Positions 25,956 through 34,068 of a stretch of 42,709 bases of DNA are shown piece by piece. Each line of letters starts with the position of its first letter. Positions within the stretch are counted from its first letter, which is position 1. The stretch comes from a bacterium (GTDB taxonomy: Bacteria; Elusimicrobiota; Elusimicrobia; Elusimicrobiales; UBA9959), in assembly GCA_021847485.1 (NCBI GenBank), contig JAJZRA010000010.1, forward strand, positions 1 through 42,709. Direction: 5' to 3'. The translations under genes were made by a program, and so were the position numbers. Under the pieces are notes generated by a model. It saw only the letters and a list, made by a program, of their open reading frames with translations. It had not been told where the DNA came from and did not search any database.

Positions 25956-26645
25956 TTACTTTTTCGCCTCGGGCTTCTTGAACGGCATGCCCAGGTACTC
26001 GAGCAGCGCCTTGCCCTTCTTGTCGTCGCCGGCGGTGGTCACGAACGTGATGTTCATGCCGCGCGCCTTCGGGGACTTCTCCATGTTGACCTCGGGGAAG
26101 ATGTGGTGCTCCTTGAGGCCGATGTTCAGGTTGCCGCGCCCGTCGAAGAAGCGCGGGTCGAAGCCCTGGAAGTCGCGGATGCGGGGCACGGACAGGCTGA
26201 CGAACCGGTCGAAGAACTCGTACATGCGGGCGCCGCGCAGCGTGACGCGCACGCCTATCGGCATGCCCTCGCGCAGCTTGAAGTTGGAGATCGACTTCTT
26301 GGCCTTGCGGATCTGCGGGTTCTGGCCGGAGATGACCGTCAGGTCCTCCTTGGCCAGGTCGAGGGCCTGGATATTCTCCTTGGCCTCGGACACGCCGATG
26401 TTGATGACGATCTTGGTCATCTTCGGGCAGGCCATCGGGGAGGACAGGGTGAAGTCCTTCATCAGGGCCGGCTGCACCTTCTCGCGGTACAGGTCGGCCA
26501 GGCGGACCTTGTAGCCCTTGGGCAGCGGGGCGACCGCGCCCTTGCGGGCCTCGGTCATCTGCACCTTCTGCTGGACGTGTTCCTTCTTCGGCTTCGGCGC
26601 CTTCTGGACTTCCTTCGTTCCTTCTTTAGCGTTCTCTTTCGCCAT
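25956..26645 (-). CDS. rplE: 50S ribosomal protein L5 with N-terminal extension
   Basis: 5S rRNA-binding protein. The usual ~180-residue L5 begins near residue 48 (LADLYREKVQPALMKDF) and includes KIVINIGVSEAKEN, LREGMPIGVRVTLRG and the end GKALLEYLGMPFKK. In front of it are about 45 extra residues, mostly Lys, Glu, Ala and Gln (MAKENAKEGTKEVQKAPKPK). An internal ATG at residue 30 gives a shorter form, but ATG 26645 lies well placed 12 bases after rplX and I keep it. Confidence 0.95.
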   Translation of the reverse strand: MAKENAKEGTKEVQKAPKPKKEHVQQKVQMTEARKGAVAPLPKGYKVRLADLYREKVQPALMKDFTLSSPMACPKMTKIVINIGVSEAKENIQALDLAKEDLTVISGQNPQIRKAKKSISNFKLREGMPIGVRVTLRGARMYEFFDRFVSLSVPRIRDFQGFDPRFFDGRGNLNIGLKEHHIFPEVNMEKSPKARGMNITFVTTAGDDKKGKALLEYLGMPFKKPEAKK

Positions 26646-26657
26646 GGTAAATACCTC

Positions 26658-26966
26658 TTAAACTATCGCTTCGCCGCACTTCTTGCAGGCGCGCAGCTTC
26701 TCGCCGCCCTGCACGGCAACCTTCACGCGGGCCGGCTTGCCGCACTTGGGGCAGACCAGCTGCACGTTGGAGATGGCCAGCGGGGCCTCCACCTTGTGGA
26801 TGCCGCCGGGCTTTTCCTTGGTGGTCTTCTTGTGCTTGGAGACGATGTTGACCCCCATCACGACGACCTTGCCCTCGGCGGGCAGGATCTCCTTGACCTC
26901 GCCCTTCTTGCCCTTGTCCTTGCCGGCGAGCACTATGACCGTGTCCTTCTTCTTGAGTTTCAGCAT
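26658..26966 (-). CDS. rplX: 50S ribosomal protein L24
   Basis: Assembly-initiator protein with a KOW domain (TVIVLAGKDKGKKGEVKEIL). The C-terminal part has two CxxC pairs (VCPKCGKPARV and ACKKCGEA), making a zinc ribbon that many bacterial L24 proteins keep. The length of 102 residues is normal. It lies 16 bases after rplN. Confidence 0.97.
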   Translation of the reverse strand: MLKLKKKDTVIVLAGKDKGKKGEVKEILPAEGKVVVMGVNIVSKHKKTTKEKPGGIHKVEAPLAISNVQLVCPKCGKPARVKVAVQGGEKLRACKKCGEAIV

Positions 26967-26981
26967 ATATTTGTTCCGCCT

Positions 26982-27350
26982 TTAGATAACTTCGGGAGCG
27001 AGCGAGACGATCTTCAGGAAGTTCTTCGCGCGCAGCTCGCGGGCCACCGGGCCGAAAACGCGCGTACCCTTGGGCTCGCCGTTGTCGTCTATCACGCAGA
27101 CCGCGTTGTCGTCGAAGCGAATATAGGAGCCGTCCGGGCGGCGGGTTTCCTTGCTGACGCGCACCACGACGGCCTTCACGACGTCGCCCTTCTTGATGGC
27201 GCCGTGCGGGATCGCGTCCTTCACCGAACAGACGATGGTGTCGCCGAGGAAGGCGTACTTGCGGTAGCTGCCGCCGTTGACGTGGAAGCACATCAGCTTG
27301 CGGGCGCCGGAGTTGTCGGCGACGTTGAGCATGGTCCTTAACTGTATCAT
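26982..27350 (-). CDS. rplN: 50S ribosomal protein L14
   Basis: Forms an inter-subunit bridge. The 122 residues are typical throughout: [20 protein letters not shown], the [20 protein letters not shown] loop and [13 protein letters not shown] near the end. It follows rpsQ by 25 bases. Confidence 0.98.
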   Translation of the reverse strand: MIQLRTMLNVADNSGARKLMCFHVNGGSYRKYAFLGDTIVCSVKDAIPHGAIKKGDVVKAVVVRVSKETRRPDGSYIRFDDNAVCVIDDNGEPKGTRVFGPVARELRAKNFLKIVSLAPEVI

Positions 27351-27375
27351 GATCTTTTCTCCGTTATCCGGGCCG

Positions 27376-27648
27376 TTACTTCGCGGCCTTCTCGAGTATG
27401 CGGGCCACGCGCCAGCGCTTCAGCGCGGACAGCGGGCGGGTGCTGACTATCTCGACCAGGTCGCCGTTCCGGGACTCGTTGGCCTCGTCGTGGGCGTAGA
27501 ACTTGCGGTTGCGCCTGAGGGTCTTGTCGTAGACGTTGTGGCTGATGACGTGGTCGACGCTGATCACGCGGGTCTTGGCCATCCTGTCGGAGACGACCCT
27601 GCCGCGCAGCACCTTCCGGTTGTTCCTGTTCTCGGTATTCTCGGTCAT
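27376..27648 (-). CDS. rpsQ: 30S ribosomal protein S17
   Basis: OB-fold 16S rRNA-binding protein. The core motifs are [19 protein letters not shown] and [20 protein letters not shown]. The first ~10 residues ([10 protein letters not shown]) are a short polar extension. It overlaps the rpmC stop by four bases, so translation is coupled. Confidence 0.97.
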   Translation of the reverse strand: MTENTENRNNRKVLRGRVVSDRMAKTRVISVDHVISHNVYDKTLRRNRKFYAHDEANESRNGDLVEIVSTRPLSALKRWRVARILEKAAK

Positions 27649-27869
27649 TTCTTTACCTCGGCCTTGGATTTAGCGAGCTCGCGCTGTTTGAGCCAGGTGT
27701 TGATCATGGCGATCTTGCGGCGCGCGGTGCGCAGCTGCACCGGGTTCTCGACCGGGGCGGTGGTGCGCTGGAACTTTATCTTGAAGATCTGCTTCTTCAG
27801 GTCGGTGACCTGCGCCTTGAGCTCGGCGTCGCCCATGTTCTTCAGGGTTTCCTTGTCTTTTCTTTTCAT
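27645..27869 (-). CDS. rpmC: 50S ribosomal protein L29
   Basis: Two-helix protein at the tunnel exit. It contains LKNMGDAELKAQVTDLKKQI, FKIKFQRTTAPVENPVQLRT and the final basic helix. I place the start at the ATG at 27869, giving 74 residues and GAGG just upstream; a TTG at 27878, overlapping the rplP stop, would add three residues (MRT). Confidence 0.95.
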   Translation of the reverse strand: MKRKDKETLKNMGDAELKAQVTDLKKQIFKIKFQRTTAPVENPVQLRTARRKIAMINTWLKQRELAKSKAEVKK

Positions 27870-27874
27870 AGTCC

Positions 27875-28291
27875 TCAATTCTCCTCGCGGGCGATGAACT
27901 TCGTGCGGATCGGCAGCTTGTGGCCGGCGCGGGTGAAGGCTTCCTTGGCGGTGGCCAGGTCCAGGCCCTCCACCTCGAAGAGCATCCGGCCCGGCTTCAC
28001 GACCGCGGCCCAGTACTCGGGCGCGCCCTTACCCTTACCCATGCGGGTCTCGGCGGGGTGCTTCGTGATGGCCTTGTCGGGGAAGATGCGGACCCAGATC
28101 TTGCCCTTCTTGCGGAGGTAGCGCACGATGGTAACGCGGCAGGCCTCTATCTGGCGGGCGGTGATCCAGCGGGGCTCGAGGGCCTTGAGGCCGTACTCGC
28201 CGAAGGCCAGCGTCGTGCCGCGCTTCGCGAAGCCCTTGATGCGGGGCGCGGAGTGCGGCTTGCGGTATTTGACTCTCTTAGGCATCAACAT
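27875..28291 (-). CDS. rplP: 50S ribosomal protein L16
   Basis: Protein of the A-site and peptidyl-transferase region. The 138 residues start [20 protein letters not shown] and contain [19 protein letters not shown] and [11 protein letters not shown], all diagnostic. Six bases or less separate it from rpmC depending on the start chosen there. Confidence 0.98.
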   Translation of the reverse strand: MLMPKRVKYRKPHSAPRIKGFAKRGTTLAFGEYGLKALEPRWITARQIEACRVTIVRYLRKKGKIWVRIFPDKAITKHPAETRMGKGKGAPEYWAAVVKPGRMLFEVEGLDLATAKEAFTRAGHKLPIRTKFIAREEN

Positions 28292-28315
28292 AGTTATGCT
28301 CCTTGGCTAAAGCTC

Positions 28316-29053
28316 TCAGGCGGACGGCTGCTCTTTGCGGGCGGCGGCGGCCTCGTCCAGCACCGGCGTTTCGGTCGGGTTCTCGGCCTCCATCTTCAGC
28401 AGCTGCTCGCGCAGCTCGCGCGGGGTCTTCGCGAAGAACAGCTTCTTGAAGATCCACACCTTGATGCCGATCTTGCCCATCGTCGTGTGGGCCTCGGTGA
28501 GGCCGTAATCGATGTCGGCCGATATCGTCTGCAGCGGCACGCGGCCCTTGCGGAACCACTCGCGGCGGGCGATCTCGGCGCCGCCGAGGCGGCCGGAGGC
28601 CATGATCTTGATGCCGAGGGCGCCGGAGCCCATCGTGCGCTCCATCGCGCGCTTGATCGCGCGCTTGAAGCTGATGCGCTTCTCGAGCTGCTGGGCCACG
28701 TTCTGGCCGACGAGGCGCGGGTCGAGCTCGGGGATCTTGATCTCGGAGACGTTGACGAAGACCTTGCGCTTGGTCAGGCGTTCCACGGCCTTCTTCAGGG
28801 CCTCGATGTCGGCGCCCTTGCGGCCGATCACGACGCCCGGGCGGGCGGTGTGGATCGTGACCTTCAGGTACGCGCCGGCGCGCTCGATGTCCACCCAGCT
28901 CACGCTGGCCTGGCTGAAGCGCTCGGTCACCATGTGCCTGATCTCGAAGTCCTCGCGGATCAGCTCGGGCATCTTCTTCGGGGAGAACCAGCGGGACTGC
29001 CAGTCCTGGATATAACCGAGGCGTAAGCCCTTAGGATGTATTTTCTGACCCAT
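28316..29053 (-). CDS. rpsC: 30S ribosomal protein S3
   Basis: mRNA-entry-channel protein with a KH domain. MGQKIHPKGLRLGYIQDWQS opens it, the KH GxxG loop is GVVIGRKGADIE, and the C-terminal domain contains GRLGGAEIARREWFRKGRVP. The last ~25 residues are an acidic/Ala-rich tail (ENPTETPVLDEAAAARKEQP). It begins one base after the rplV stop. Confidence 0.98.
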   Translation of the reverse strand: MGQKIHPKGLRLGYIQDWQSRWFSPKKMPELIREDFEIRHMVTERFSQASVSWVDIERAGAYLKVTIHTARPGVVIGRKGADIEALKKAVERLTKRKVFVNVSEIKIPELDPRLVGQNVAQQLEKRISFKRAIKRAMERTMGSGALGIKIMASGRLGGAEIARREWFRKGRVPLQTISADIDYGLTEAHTTMGKIGIKVWIFKKLFFAKTPRELREQLLKMEAENPTETPVLDEAAAARKEQPSA

Positions 29054-29054
29054 A

Positions 29055-29411
29055 TTATTTGCTCCCCTTCGTATCGGACACGGCCACGTGGATATGGCAC
29101 ATCTTGCGTTTGAACGGCATCGCGCGGCCCTGCGGGCCGGGCTGCACGCGGCGCAGGAACTTCATCGGCCCCTGGTCGGCGTAGCACTCGGAGACCCAGA
29201 CCTGCTTGAGGTCGAGCTTCTTGCCGAGCTTCACGCTCAGGTTGGCGCCCGCGGACTTCAGGGCCTTGCCCACCACGTCGGTGGCGACGCGGGGCAGGGC
29301 GGCCAGGATGTACTGCGCCTCGTACAGGGACTTGCCCCGCACCTGGTCGAGCAGCTGCGCCACCTTGCGGCGGCCGTAGCGCTGATATTTAAGATCGCAT
29401 TTAGCTTCCAT
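29055..29411 (-). CDS. rplV: 50S ribosomal protein L22
   Basis: Large-subunit protein whose beta hairpin lines the exit tunnel. The 118 residues contain RKVAQLLDQVRGKSLYEAQY, the hairpin region FLRRVQPGPQGRAMPFKRKM and CHIHVAVSDT at the end. Spacing to both neighbours is minimal. Confidence 0.97.
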   Translation of the reverse strand: MEAKCDLKYQRYGRRKVAQLLDQVRGKSLYEAQYILAALPRVATDVVGKALKSAGANLSVKLGKKLDLKQVWVSECYADQGPMKFLRRVQPGPQGRAMPFKRKMCHIHVAVSDTKGSK

Positions 29412-29435
29412 GATTGTCTCCCTTAAATAGCACCG

Positions 29436-29723
29436 TTAGGTGAGGTCCGAGGCTTCCTTGGTATGGGAAGCGCCGTGGCCCTTGAACAGCCGCGGGAACG
29501 AGAACTCGCCGAGCTTGTGGCCGACCATGCGCTCGGTCACGTACACCGGCAGGAACTTGCGGCCGTTGTGCACCATCAGGGTCTGCCCGACGAAGTCGGG
29601 GGTTATCGTGCAGGCGCGGGACCAGGTCTTGATCTGGGCCTTGCTGCCGCTCTGCGCGGCGGCCTGAACTTTGGCCAGCAGCTTCTGGTCCACGAAAGGT
29701 CCTTTTTTAGACGATCTGCTCAT
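29436..29723 (-). CDS. rpsS: 30S ribosomal protein S19
   Basis: Head protein of the small subunit. The 95 residues start [20 protein letters not shown] and include [20 protein letters not shown] and [18 protein letters not shown]. It lies in the standard place between rplB and rplV. Confidence 0.98.
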   Translation of the reverse strand: MSRSSKKGPFVDQKLLAKVQAAAQSGSKAQIKTWSRACTITPDFVGQTLMVHNGRKFLPVYVTERMVGHKLGEFSFPRLFKGHGASHTKEASDLT

Positions 29724-29737
29724 TTATTCTTCCTCCG

Positions 29738-30580
29738 TTACGCGCCGGTCTGCGACTTGCGCCTGTCCTGCACTATCATCCAGCTCCAGATCTTGGACTT
29801 GGTCCTGGTCTTGAAGCCCTTGGACGGCTGGTTCCACGGCGAGCGCGGAACGTTGTTGCCCTTCGAGTGGCCGCGGCCGCCGCCGAGCGGGTGGTCCACC
29901 GCGTTCATCGCGGCGCCGCGCACGGTCGGCTTCACGCCGAGGTGGCGCTGGCGGCCGGCCTTGCCGAGGGTGATCGTGTTGTGCTCGATATTGCCGACCT
30001 GGCCGATCGTGGCCATGCAGTTCTTCAGCACCTTGCGGAGCTCGCCGGACGGCATCTTGACGAGGGCGTAGTCGCCCTCCTTGGCCATCAGCTGGGCCTG
30101 CGTGCCGGCCGCGCGCACGAACTGCGCGCCCTTGCCGGGGATCATCTCGATGGCGTGGATGAAGGTACCGTCGGGGATGTTGGCCATCGGCAGCGCGTTG
30201 CCCAGCCTGATCTCGGCCTTCGGGCCGCTCATCACGCTGGCGCCCACGCCCAGGCCGAGCGGGGCCGGGATGTAGCGCTTCTCGCCGTCCGCGTAGACCA
30301 GCAGGGCTATGCGGGCGTTGCGGTTCGGGTCGTACTCTATCGAGGTCACCTTCGCGGGCACGCCGAACTTCTCGCGCTTGAAATCTATCGCGCGGTAGCG
30401 CCGGCGGTGGCCACCGCCGTGGTGGCGGACCATGACCATGCCGGTGTTGTTGCGGCCGCCGTTCTTGCGCATGCCGGAGGTCAGCTTCTTCTCGGGCTCG
30501 GTCTTCGTGATCTCGGAGAAGTCCGCGATCTGGATCGTGCGCCTCGAGGGGGTGTAGGGTCTGTAGGATTTTATGGGCAT
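29738..30580 (-). CDS. rplB: 50S ribosomal protein L2
   Basis: Central large-subunit protein needed for peptidyl transfer and subunit joining. At 280 residues it is the normal length. [20 protein letters not shown] opens it, and later come [19 protein letters not shown] and the active-region [23 protein letters not shown] lies before the ATG. Confidence 0.98.
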   Translation of the reverse strand: MPIKSYRPYTPSRRTIQIADFSEITKTEPEKKLTSGMRKNGGRNNTGMVMVRHHGGGHRRRYRAIDFKREKFGVPAKVTSIEYDPNRNARIALLVYADGEKRYIPAPLGLGVGASVMSGPKAEIRLGNALPMANIPDGTFIHAIEMIPGKGAQFVRAAGTQAQLMAKEGDYALVKMPSGELRKVLKNCMATIGQVGNIEHNTITLGKAGRQRHLGVKPTVRGAAMNAVDHPLGGGRGHSKGNNVPRSPWNQPSKGFKTRTKSKIWSWMIVQDRRKSQTGA

Positions 30581-30599
30581 ATCTCTTTTCCTTCTCGCC

Positions 30600-30890
30600 T
30601 TACTTCGGCAGGTTGGTCACGTCTATCTTCTGGCCCGCCTTGACGGTGACTATCGCCTTCTTCCAGTCGGAGCGGTAGCCTTCGTAGCGGCCCACCCGGT
30701 GCAGCTTGCCCGGGAGGTTGGCGGTGCGGACCGCGGAGACCTTCACCTTGAAGAGGGCCTCTACGGCCTTCTTGATCTCGGGCTTGGTGGCCTTCGGGTT
30801 GACGCGGAAGGTGTAGCGGTTCTGCTCGTCCTTATTGATGACGCTCTTCTCGCTGAGGATGGGGGCTATCAGCACGTCGACAAAGTTCAT
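30600..30890 (-). CDS. rplW: 50S ribosomal protein L23
   Basis: Tunnel-exit protein that docks trigger factor and SRP. The 96 residues have [40 protein letters not shown] and the [16 protein letters not shown] end. Its start overlaps the rplD stop by four bases. Confidence 0.97.
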   Translation of the reverse strand: MNFVDVLIAPILSEKSVINKDEQNRYTFRVNPKATKPEIKKAVEALFKVKVSAVRTANLPGKLHRVGRYEGYRSDWKKAIVTVKAGQKIDVTNLPK

Positions 30891-31513
30891 TTGGCCTCCT
30901 TGACGCCGTCGGTCAGGGCCTTAAGGGCGCCCTGCGTGAAAACGAGGGTGTTGTTGCGCATCGCCTCGTAGGCGTTCAGGTTCTGCGCCAGGCACCAGCC
31001 GAAGTCGGCGATGTTGCGGGACGCGGTCCTGAAGTTCTTGTCCATCTTGTCCGCGACGAACAGCACGGTCTTGCCGCCGAACTGCTTGCGCAGGTCGTTG
31101 AGCGAGCTGGTCTTGGCGGCCTCGAGGGCCAGGTTCTCCACCACGAGCACGGCGCCGTCGGCGGCGCGGGCGGAGAGGGCCTCGATCAGGCCCTGGCGGA
31201 GCTTCTGCACCGGCAGGTACTGGCGGAACGAGCGCGGCTTGGGGCCGAACACGACGCCGCCCTTGCGCCAGATAGGCGAGCGGGTGGAACCCTGGCGGGC
31301 GCGGCCGGTGCCCTTCTGCTTCCAGGGCTTCTTGCCGCCGCCGCTGATCTCGCCGCGGGTCTTCGTGCAGGCGGTGCCGCGGTGCTTGTTGGCGAGATAG
31401 TAGTTGACGATCTCGTGGATGAAGTACGGATCGGGCTTGACGGAGAACAGCGTCTCCGGCAGGGCGACCTTGCCGACTTCCTTGCCTTTCAGGTTCAAGA
31501 GCTTGGTTTCCAT
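30887..31513 (-). CDS. rplD: 50S ribosomal protein L4
   Basis: Large-subunit protein whose loop reaches the tunnel constriction. The 208 residues contain the loop GEISGGGKKPWKQKGTGRAR and QGSTRSPIWRKGGVVFGPKP, both diagnostic. In E. coli, L4 represses its own S10 operon through the leader; here the long leader before rplC could serve a similar role, which is inference only. Confidence 0.98.
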   Translation of the reverse strand: METKLLNLKGKEVGKVALPETLFSVKPDPYFIHEIVNYYLANKHRGTACTKTRGEISGGGKKPWKQKGTGRARQGSTRSPIWRKGGVVFGPKPRSFRQYLPVQKLRQGLIEALSARAADGAVLVVENLALEAAKTSSLNDLRKQFGGKTVLFVADKMDKNFRTASRNIADFGWCLAQNLNAYEAMRNNTLVFTQGALKALTDGVKEAK

Positions 31514-31533
31514 TTTTTATCCTCTCTCTGGCC

Positions 31534-32316
31534 TTACTTCTTGGCCGCGGGCTTGCCGGCCGCCTTCACGACTTCCTTCTTGCCCTTCTTGGAGGAGGGC
31601 GCGGCGGGCGGCTTGGGCGTGCGCTTGTTGGTCAAGGTGATGTAGACCGTGCTGCCGGTGGCGCCGGGGATGCCGCTGCCGACCAGCAGCAGGTTCTCTT
31701 CCGGGATGACCTTCAGGATCTTGACCTTCTGCACCGAGACCGTCTCGACGCCGTAGTGGCCGGCCATGCGCTGGCCGGGGAGCACGCGGCCGAGCGAGCG
31801 GCGGGAACCGAGGGAACCCGGGGCGCGCTCGCGGTCGCTGGCGCCGTGGGAGGCGGGCTGGCCCTTGAAATTATGGCGCTTCATGCCGCCGGCGAAGCCG
31901 TGGCCCTTGGAGACGCCCTGCAGGTCCACCCACTCGCCCTCCGCGAAGCGCTCCACGCCGGCCGTCTGGCCCTGCGCGGCGCCCGCGAGGTCGGCCACGC
32001 GGAACTCCTTGAGGTGGCGCAGCGCGGGGCTGTTGAACTTCTTCGCCAGGCCGAGCTCGGCCTTGTAGGCGTTCTTCTCTTTCTTGTGGCCGAAACCGAG
32101 GCAGACGGCCTGGTAGCCGTCCTTTTCCTTGGTGCGGGTGTAGGCCACGCGGCACGGGCCGGCCTTCACGACGGTGACGGCGTGCAGGTTGCCGGCGGCG
32201 TCGAAGATCTGGGTCATACCCATCTTCTCGCCGATCAGAAATTTATACGTGTTGGGCAGAGCCTGCACTTCGGGCTTAGCCTCGGGCGCCTTGTTCTCTT
32301 TGTTTTCTTCAGTCAT
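31534..32316 (-). CDS. rplC: 50S ribosomal protein L3 with both termini extended
   Basis: Early-assembling large-subunit protein and first gene of the cluster. The core starts near residue 28 (KFLIGEKMGMTQIFDAAGN) and includes GHGFAGGMKRHNFKGQPASH and RVLPGQRMAGHYGVETVSVQ. Both ends carry polar or Lys/Ala-rich additions (MTEENKENKAPEAKPEVQAL; the tail ends KEVVKAAGKPAAKK). I place the start at 32316, with AAGGAG ten bases upstream; the frame is open further upstream but lacks any ribosome-binding site. All six Ile codons are ATC. rpsJ, normally just upstream, is missing. Confidence 0.96.
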   Translation of the reverse strand: MTEENKENKAPEAKPEVQALPNTYKFLIGEKMGMTQIFDAAGNLHAVTVVKAGPCRVAYTRTKEKDGYQAVCLGFGHKKEKNAYKAELGLAKKFNSPALRHLKEFRVADLAGAAQGQTAGVERFAEGEWVDLQGVSKGHGFAGGMKRHNFKGQPASHGASDRERAPGSLGSRRSLGRVLPGQRMAGHYGVETVSVQKVKILKVIPEENLLLVGSGIPGATGSTVYITLTNKRTPKPPAAPSSKKGKKEVVKAAGKPAAKK

Positions 32317-32584
32317 TTCAGTACCGCTCCTTGAACCGCCCGCCACGACGGGGAAACGCCCGGTTTCAGCCGGGCTTTCCGCGCGAAAGCGAACGGACCG
32401 CACCGGGACCTTTCGGCTCCGGTTCTGGTGCTGCTTTATTTTTAGTTTCTATGATTCGCCCGCAGGCGGAGGGAAATCGAGGCCGCTCCGTCTATAGGGC
32501 CGCCGCCCGTATTCTTTCGAACGCGGCGGCGTAATAATAAAAACTTCTTTTCAAAGAAACCGCGGCGTTGCCGCGATTAACTAC
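32317..32584 (-). promoter_or_regulatory. Structured 5' leader of the ribosomal protein operon (~270 nt)
   Basis: From the start predicted by the promoter at 32591-32619 to the rplC ATG. It contains a 5'-terminal hairpin CGCGGC-AAC-GCCGCG (plus 32561-32575), a U-rich patch, a branched stem with a GAAA loop (within 32401-32431, arms GCACC/GGTGC) and a stem GCCCGG/CCGGGC (32358-32375) about 40 bases before the start codon. There is no leader peptide I can support. Such leaders commonly bind a ribosomal protein for autoregulation; which protein, if any, binds here is unknown. Confidence 0.6.
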
Positions 32585-32590
32585 AGGATT

Positions 32591-32619
32591 ATTATAACAA
32601 AAGACCCTTTACGAGTCAA
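32591..32619 (-). promoter_or_regulatory. Consensus sigma70 promoter of the ribosomal protein cluster
   Basis: On the minus strand TTGACT (plus 32614-32619), a 17-base spacer and TATAAT (plus 32591-32596): five of six bases at -35 and a perfect -10. The sequence upstream is TC-rich on the minus strand (GGAAAAAACC). This is the best promoter in the window and suits a highly expressed operon. Confidence 0.9.
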
Positions 32620-32655
32620 AGGTTTTTTCCCCGCCCCCGCACCCGATAACCCTGG

Positions 32656-32750
32656 ATCAACCGGGGCAGCGCCCATCAACCGGGGACAGCGCCCAATTTT
32701 TCCGCGGCGTTCCCCGGGCGCGCCGCCGGCAGGTAATAGGGCGCTGTCCC
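32656..32750. repeat. REP-like inverted repeat with tandem arm
   Basis: Two adjacent direct copies of ATCAACCGGGG(A)CAGCGCCC (32656-32674 and 32675-32694) are followed 44 bases later by GGGCGCTGTCCC (32739-32750), the exact 12-base inverse of the end of the second copy. The sequence between has its own inner dyad (CCGCGGCG with CGCCGCCGG). The whole can fold into one long hairpin. Shape and size resemble repetitive extragenic palindromes mobilised by RAYT-type transposases; no transposase is in the window. Confidence 0.65.
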
Positions 32751-33080
32751 TATTTTACTATTTTAGCCGGGGCCATGAATATGGCCTGCCGCCAGATACG
32801 CGCGGGTTTTCTACGGAATATAATATAAATAAAGATATCTATATTTTATTTAAAGGAACCGCAAGAACGAGGAGAGGGCTCCGGCAGGACAGGCGGAATT
32901 AATCCTTCTACCTATATTCTCTTAAATCTTAACGGCCTTGCGGCCGAGGCTTTTCCAATCGATAGAATTGGCGCTACGCCAAAAACGGCCCTCTTCTTCA
33001 TCCTGCCGCCGCCGCTGCCGGGCGGGGCGCTGGTCTAAGCGCTCGGCCATATCCCCGCCGGCCGCACCCGGCCCGTAGGC
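32751..33080. other. Gene-free spacer with AT-rich dyad
   Basis: No convincing gene. It holds two copies of CTATTTTA (32750-32765), an AT-rich patch near 32815-32853 with TATAAT on the plus strand and an AAATAAA/TTTATTT dyad, and a short dyad GGCGCTACGCC near 32970-32980. The longest start-to-stop frame noticed is a 29-codon minus-strand frame (32912-33001) without a proper ribosome-binding site. Confidence 0.6.
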
Positions 33081-33110
33081 AAAAAAAAGGCCCGGCGCGG
33101 GCCGGGCCTT
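33081..33110 (-). terminator. Intrinsic terminator of the trypsin-like protease gene
   Basis: A perfect 10-bp stem (plus 33087-33096 and 33101-33110, loop GCGG) followed on the minus strand by a T-tract (eight A residues on the plus strand, two of them in the stem). It begins about 18 bases after the protease stop codon. Confidence 0.93.
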
Positions 33111-33127
33111 CCTTTCGGCGGGAGAAC

Positions 33128-33982
33128 TTACTTCGCCGTGCTGTTGATCCAGTCCAGCGCCACCTTCACGTTGGAGTAGACGCCGTACTTGTTCGGGCGG
33201 GCGCAGCCCTCGCCCCAGCTCACGACGCCCGCGAGCACGCGGGAGGAGCCGGAACCCATCATCAGCGGGCCGCCGCTGTCGCCCTGGCAGGAATCCTTGC
33301 CGCCCTCGGGGTAGCCGGCGCAGACCATCGTCTCGCTGAGGCTGCCGGGGTAAGCCGCCTCGCAGGCCTCCTTGGAGACCAGCGGCACGGAAACCTTCAT
33401 CAGGACCTTGGAGACGCTGCCGCTCTCGCTGGTGGTGCCCCAGCCGGCGGTGACGAAGTCGACGTTCCCGACGAGGTCCTTCGTGTTCAGGGCGATCGGC
33501 TGGTACTTGGACTCGCCGTTCAGGCGGACCAGCGCGTAATCGTACTCCATCGTGTTCTTGTTCCACTTGGGGTGCATGATCGTCTGGGCGACGGTGAACT
33601 TCTCGACGCCGGCGGTGTCGGACTGGTTATGCAGGCCGATCACGACGGTCTTCAGGTAGTTGGGCTCGATGCAGTGGGCGGCGGTCAGCACCCAGTTCTT
33701 CTTGATCAGGGAGCCGCCGCAGAAGTGGCCGTAGGAGCCGGCCTGCAGCGAGACCAGGAAGGGGAACTCGCCCTTCACGGCCTGCTGGCCGCCGACTATC
33801 CTGCCCTTGGCGAGGAACGGGAAAGCGTCGTCGTTCACGGGGGCGGGGAAGGCGCGGACGGGGACGTCCACCGACTTCACCGCGGACACTACGCTCTGGC
33901 CGGCGCCGTCGAAAACGACGTCGGAGGCGTTCGCGAAGCCCGGCATCATGGCCAGGGCCAGCGCGGCTATCATCTTCATCAT
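33128..33982 (-). CDS. Secreted trypsin-like serine protease (family S1A)
   Basis: A 284-residue zymogen. Signal peptide at residues 1 to about 19, propeptide to R61, then the mature N terminus IVGGQQ, so cleavage after Arg61 would activate it, possibly by itself. The catalytic triad is H103 (TAAHC), D148 (EYDYALVRL) and S236 (GDSGGP). D230, six residues before the serine, is the S1-pocket aspartate that gives trypsin specificity for Lys/Arg. Cysteine pairs expected of the fold are present (C88/C104, C207/C221 and others). It is a complete chymotrypsin-fold enzyme closer to animal trypsins than to DegP. It is monocistronic with its own promoter and terminator; AAGGAG precedes the ATG. Confidence 0.95.
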   Translation of the reverse strand: MMKMIAALALAMMPGFANASDVVFDGAGQSVVSAVKSVDVPVRAFPAPVNDDAFPFLAKGRIVGGQQAVKGEFPFLVSLQAGSYGHFCGGSLIKKNWVLTAAHCIEPNYLKTVVIGLHNQSDTAGVEKFTVAQTIMHPKWNKNTMEYDYALVRLNGESKYQPIALNTKDLVGNVDFVTAGWGTTSESGSVSKVLMKVSVPLVSKEACEAAYPGSLSETMVCAGYPEGGKDSCQGDSGGPLMMGSGSSRVLAGVVSWGEGCARPNKYGVYSNVKVALDWINSTAK

Positions 33983-34024
33983 CTGTAGCTCCTTGACTGG
34001 CGTTAATTTTTACCGCTTCAGGCA

Positions 34025-34053
34025 ATTATGCGAAATAGTCTGACGAATGTCAA
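34025..34053 (-). promoter_or_regulatory. Consensus sigma70 promoter of the protease gene
   Basis: On the minus strand a perfect TTGACA (plus 34048-34053), 17 bases, then CATAAT (plus 34025-34030). The predicted start gives a leader of about 35 bases containing the Shine-Dalgarno sequence. With the terminator downstream this makes a self-contained, strongly transcribed unit. Confidence 0.88.
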
Positions 34054-34068
34054 CTAAAATCGTCCGAA

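Noticed and set aside
32520-32580. Leader hairpin and U-rich patch near the transcription start as an attenuator terminator
   Set aside because: The GC stem is only six pairs and is followed by GTTTCTTT, and the next stem is A/U-only; neither makes a convincing terminator, so I describe it only as leader structure.
32912-33001. Short 29-codon minus-strand frame (MKKRAVFGVAPILSIG...) in the gene-free region
   Set aside because: No properly spaced ribosome-binding site, no promoter, and it follows a strong terminator; too short to support from sequence alone.
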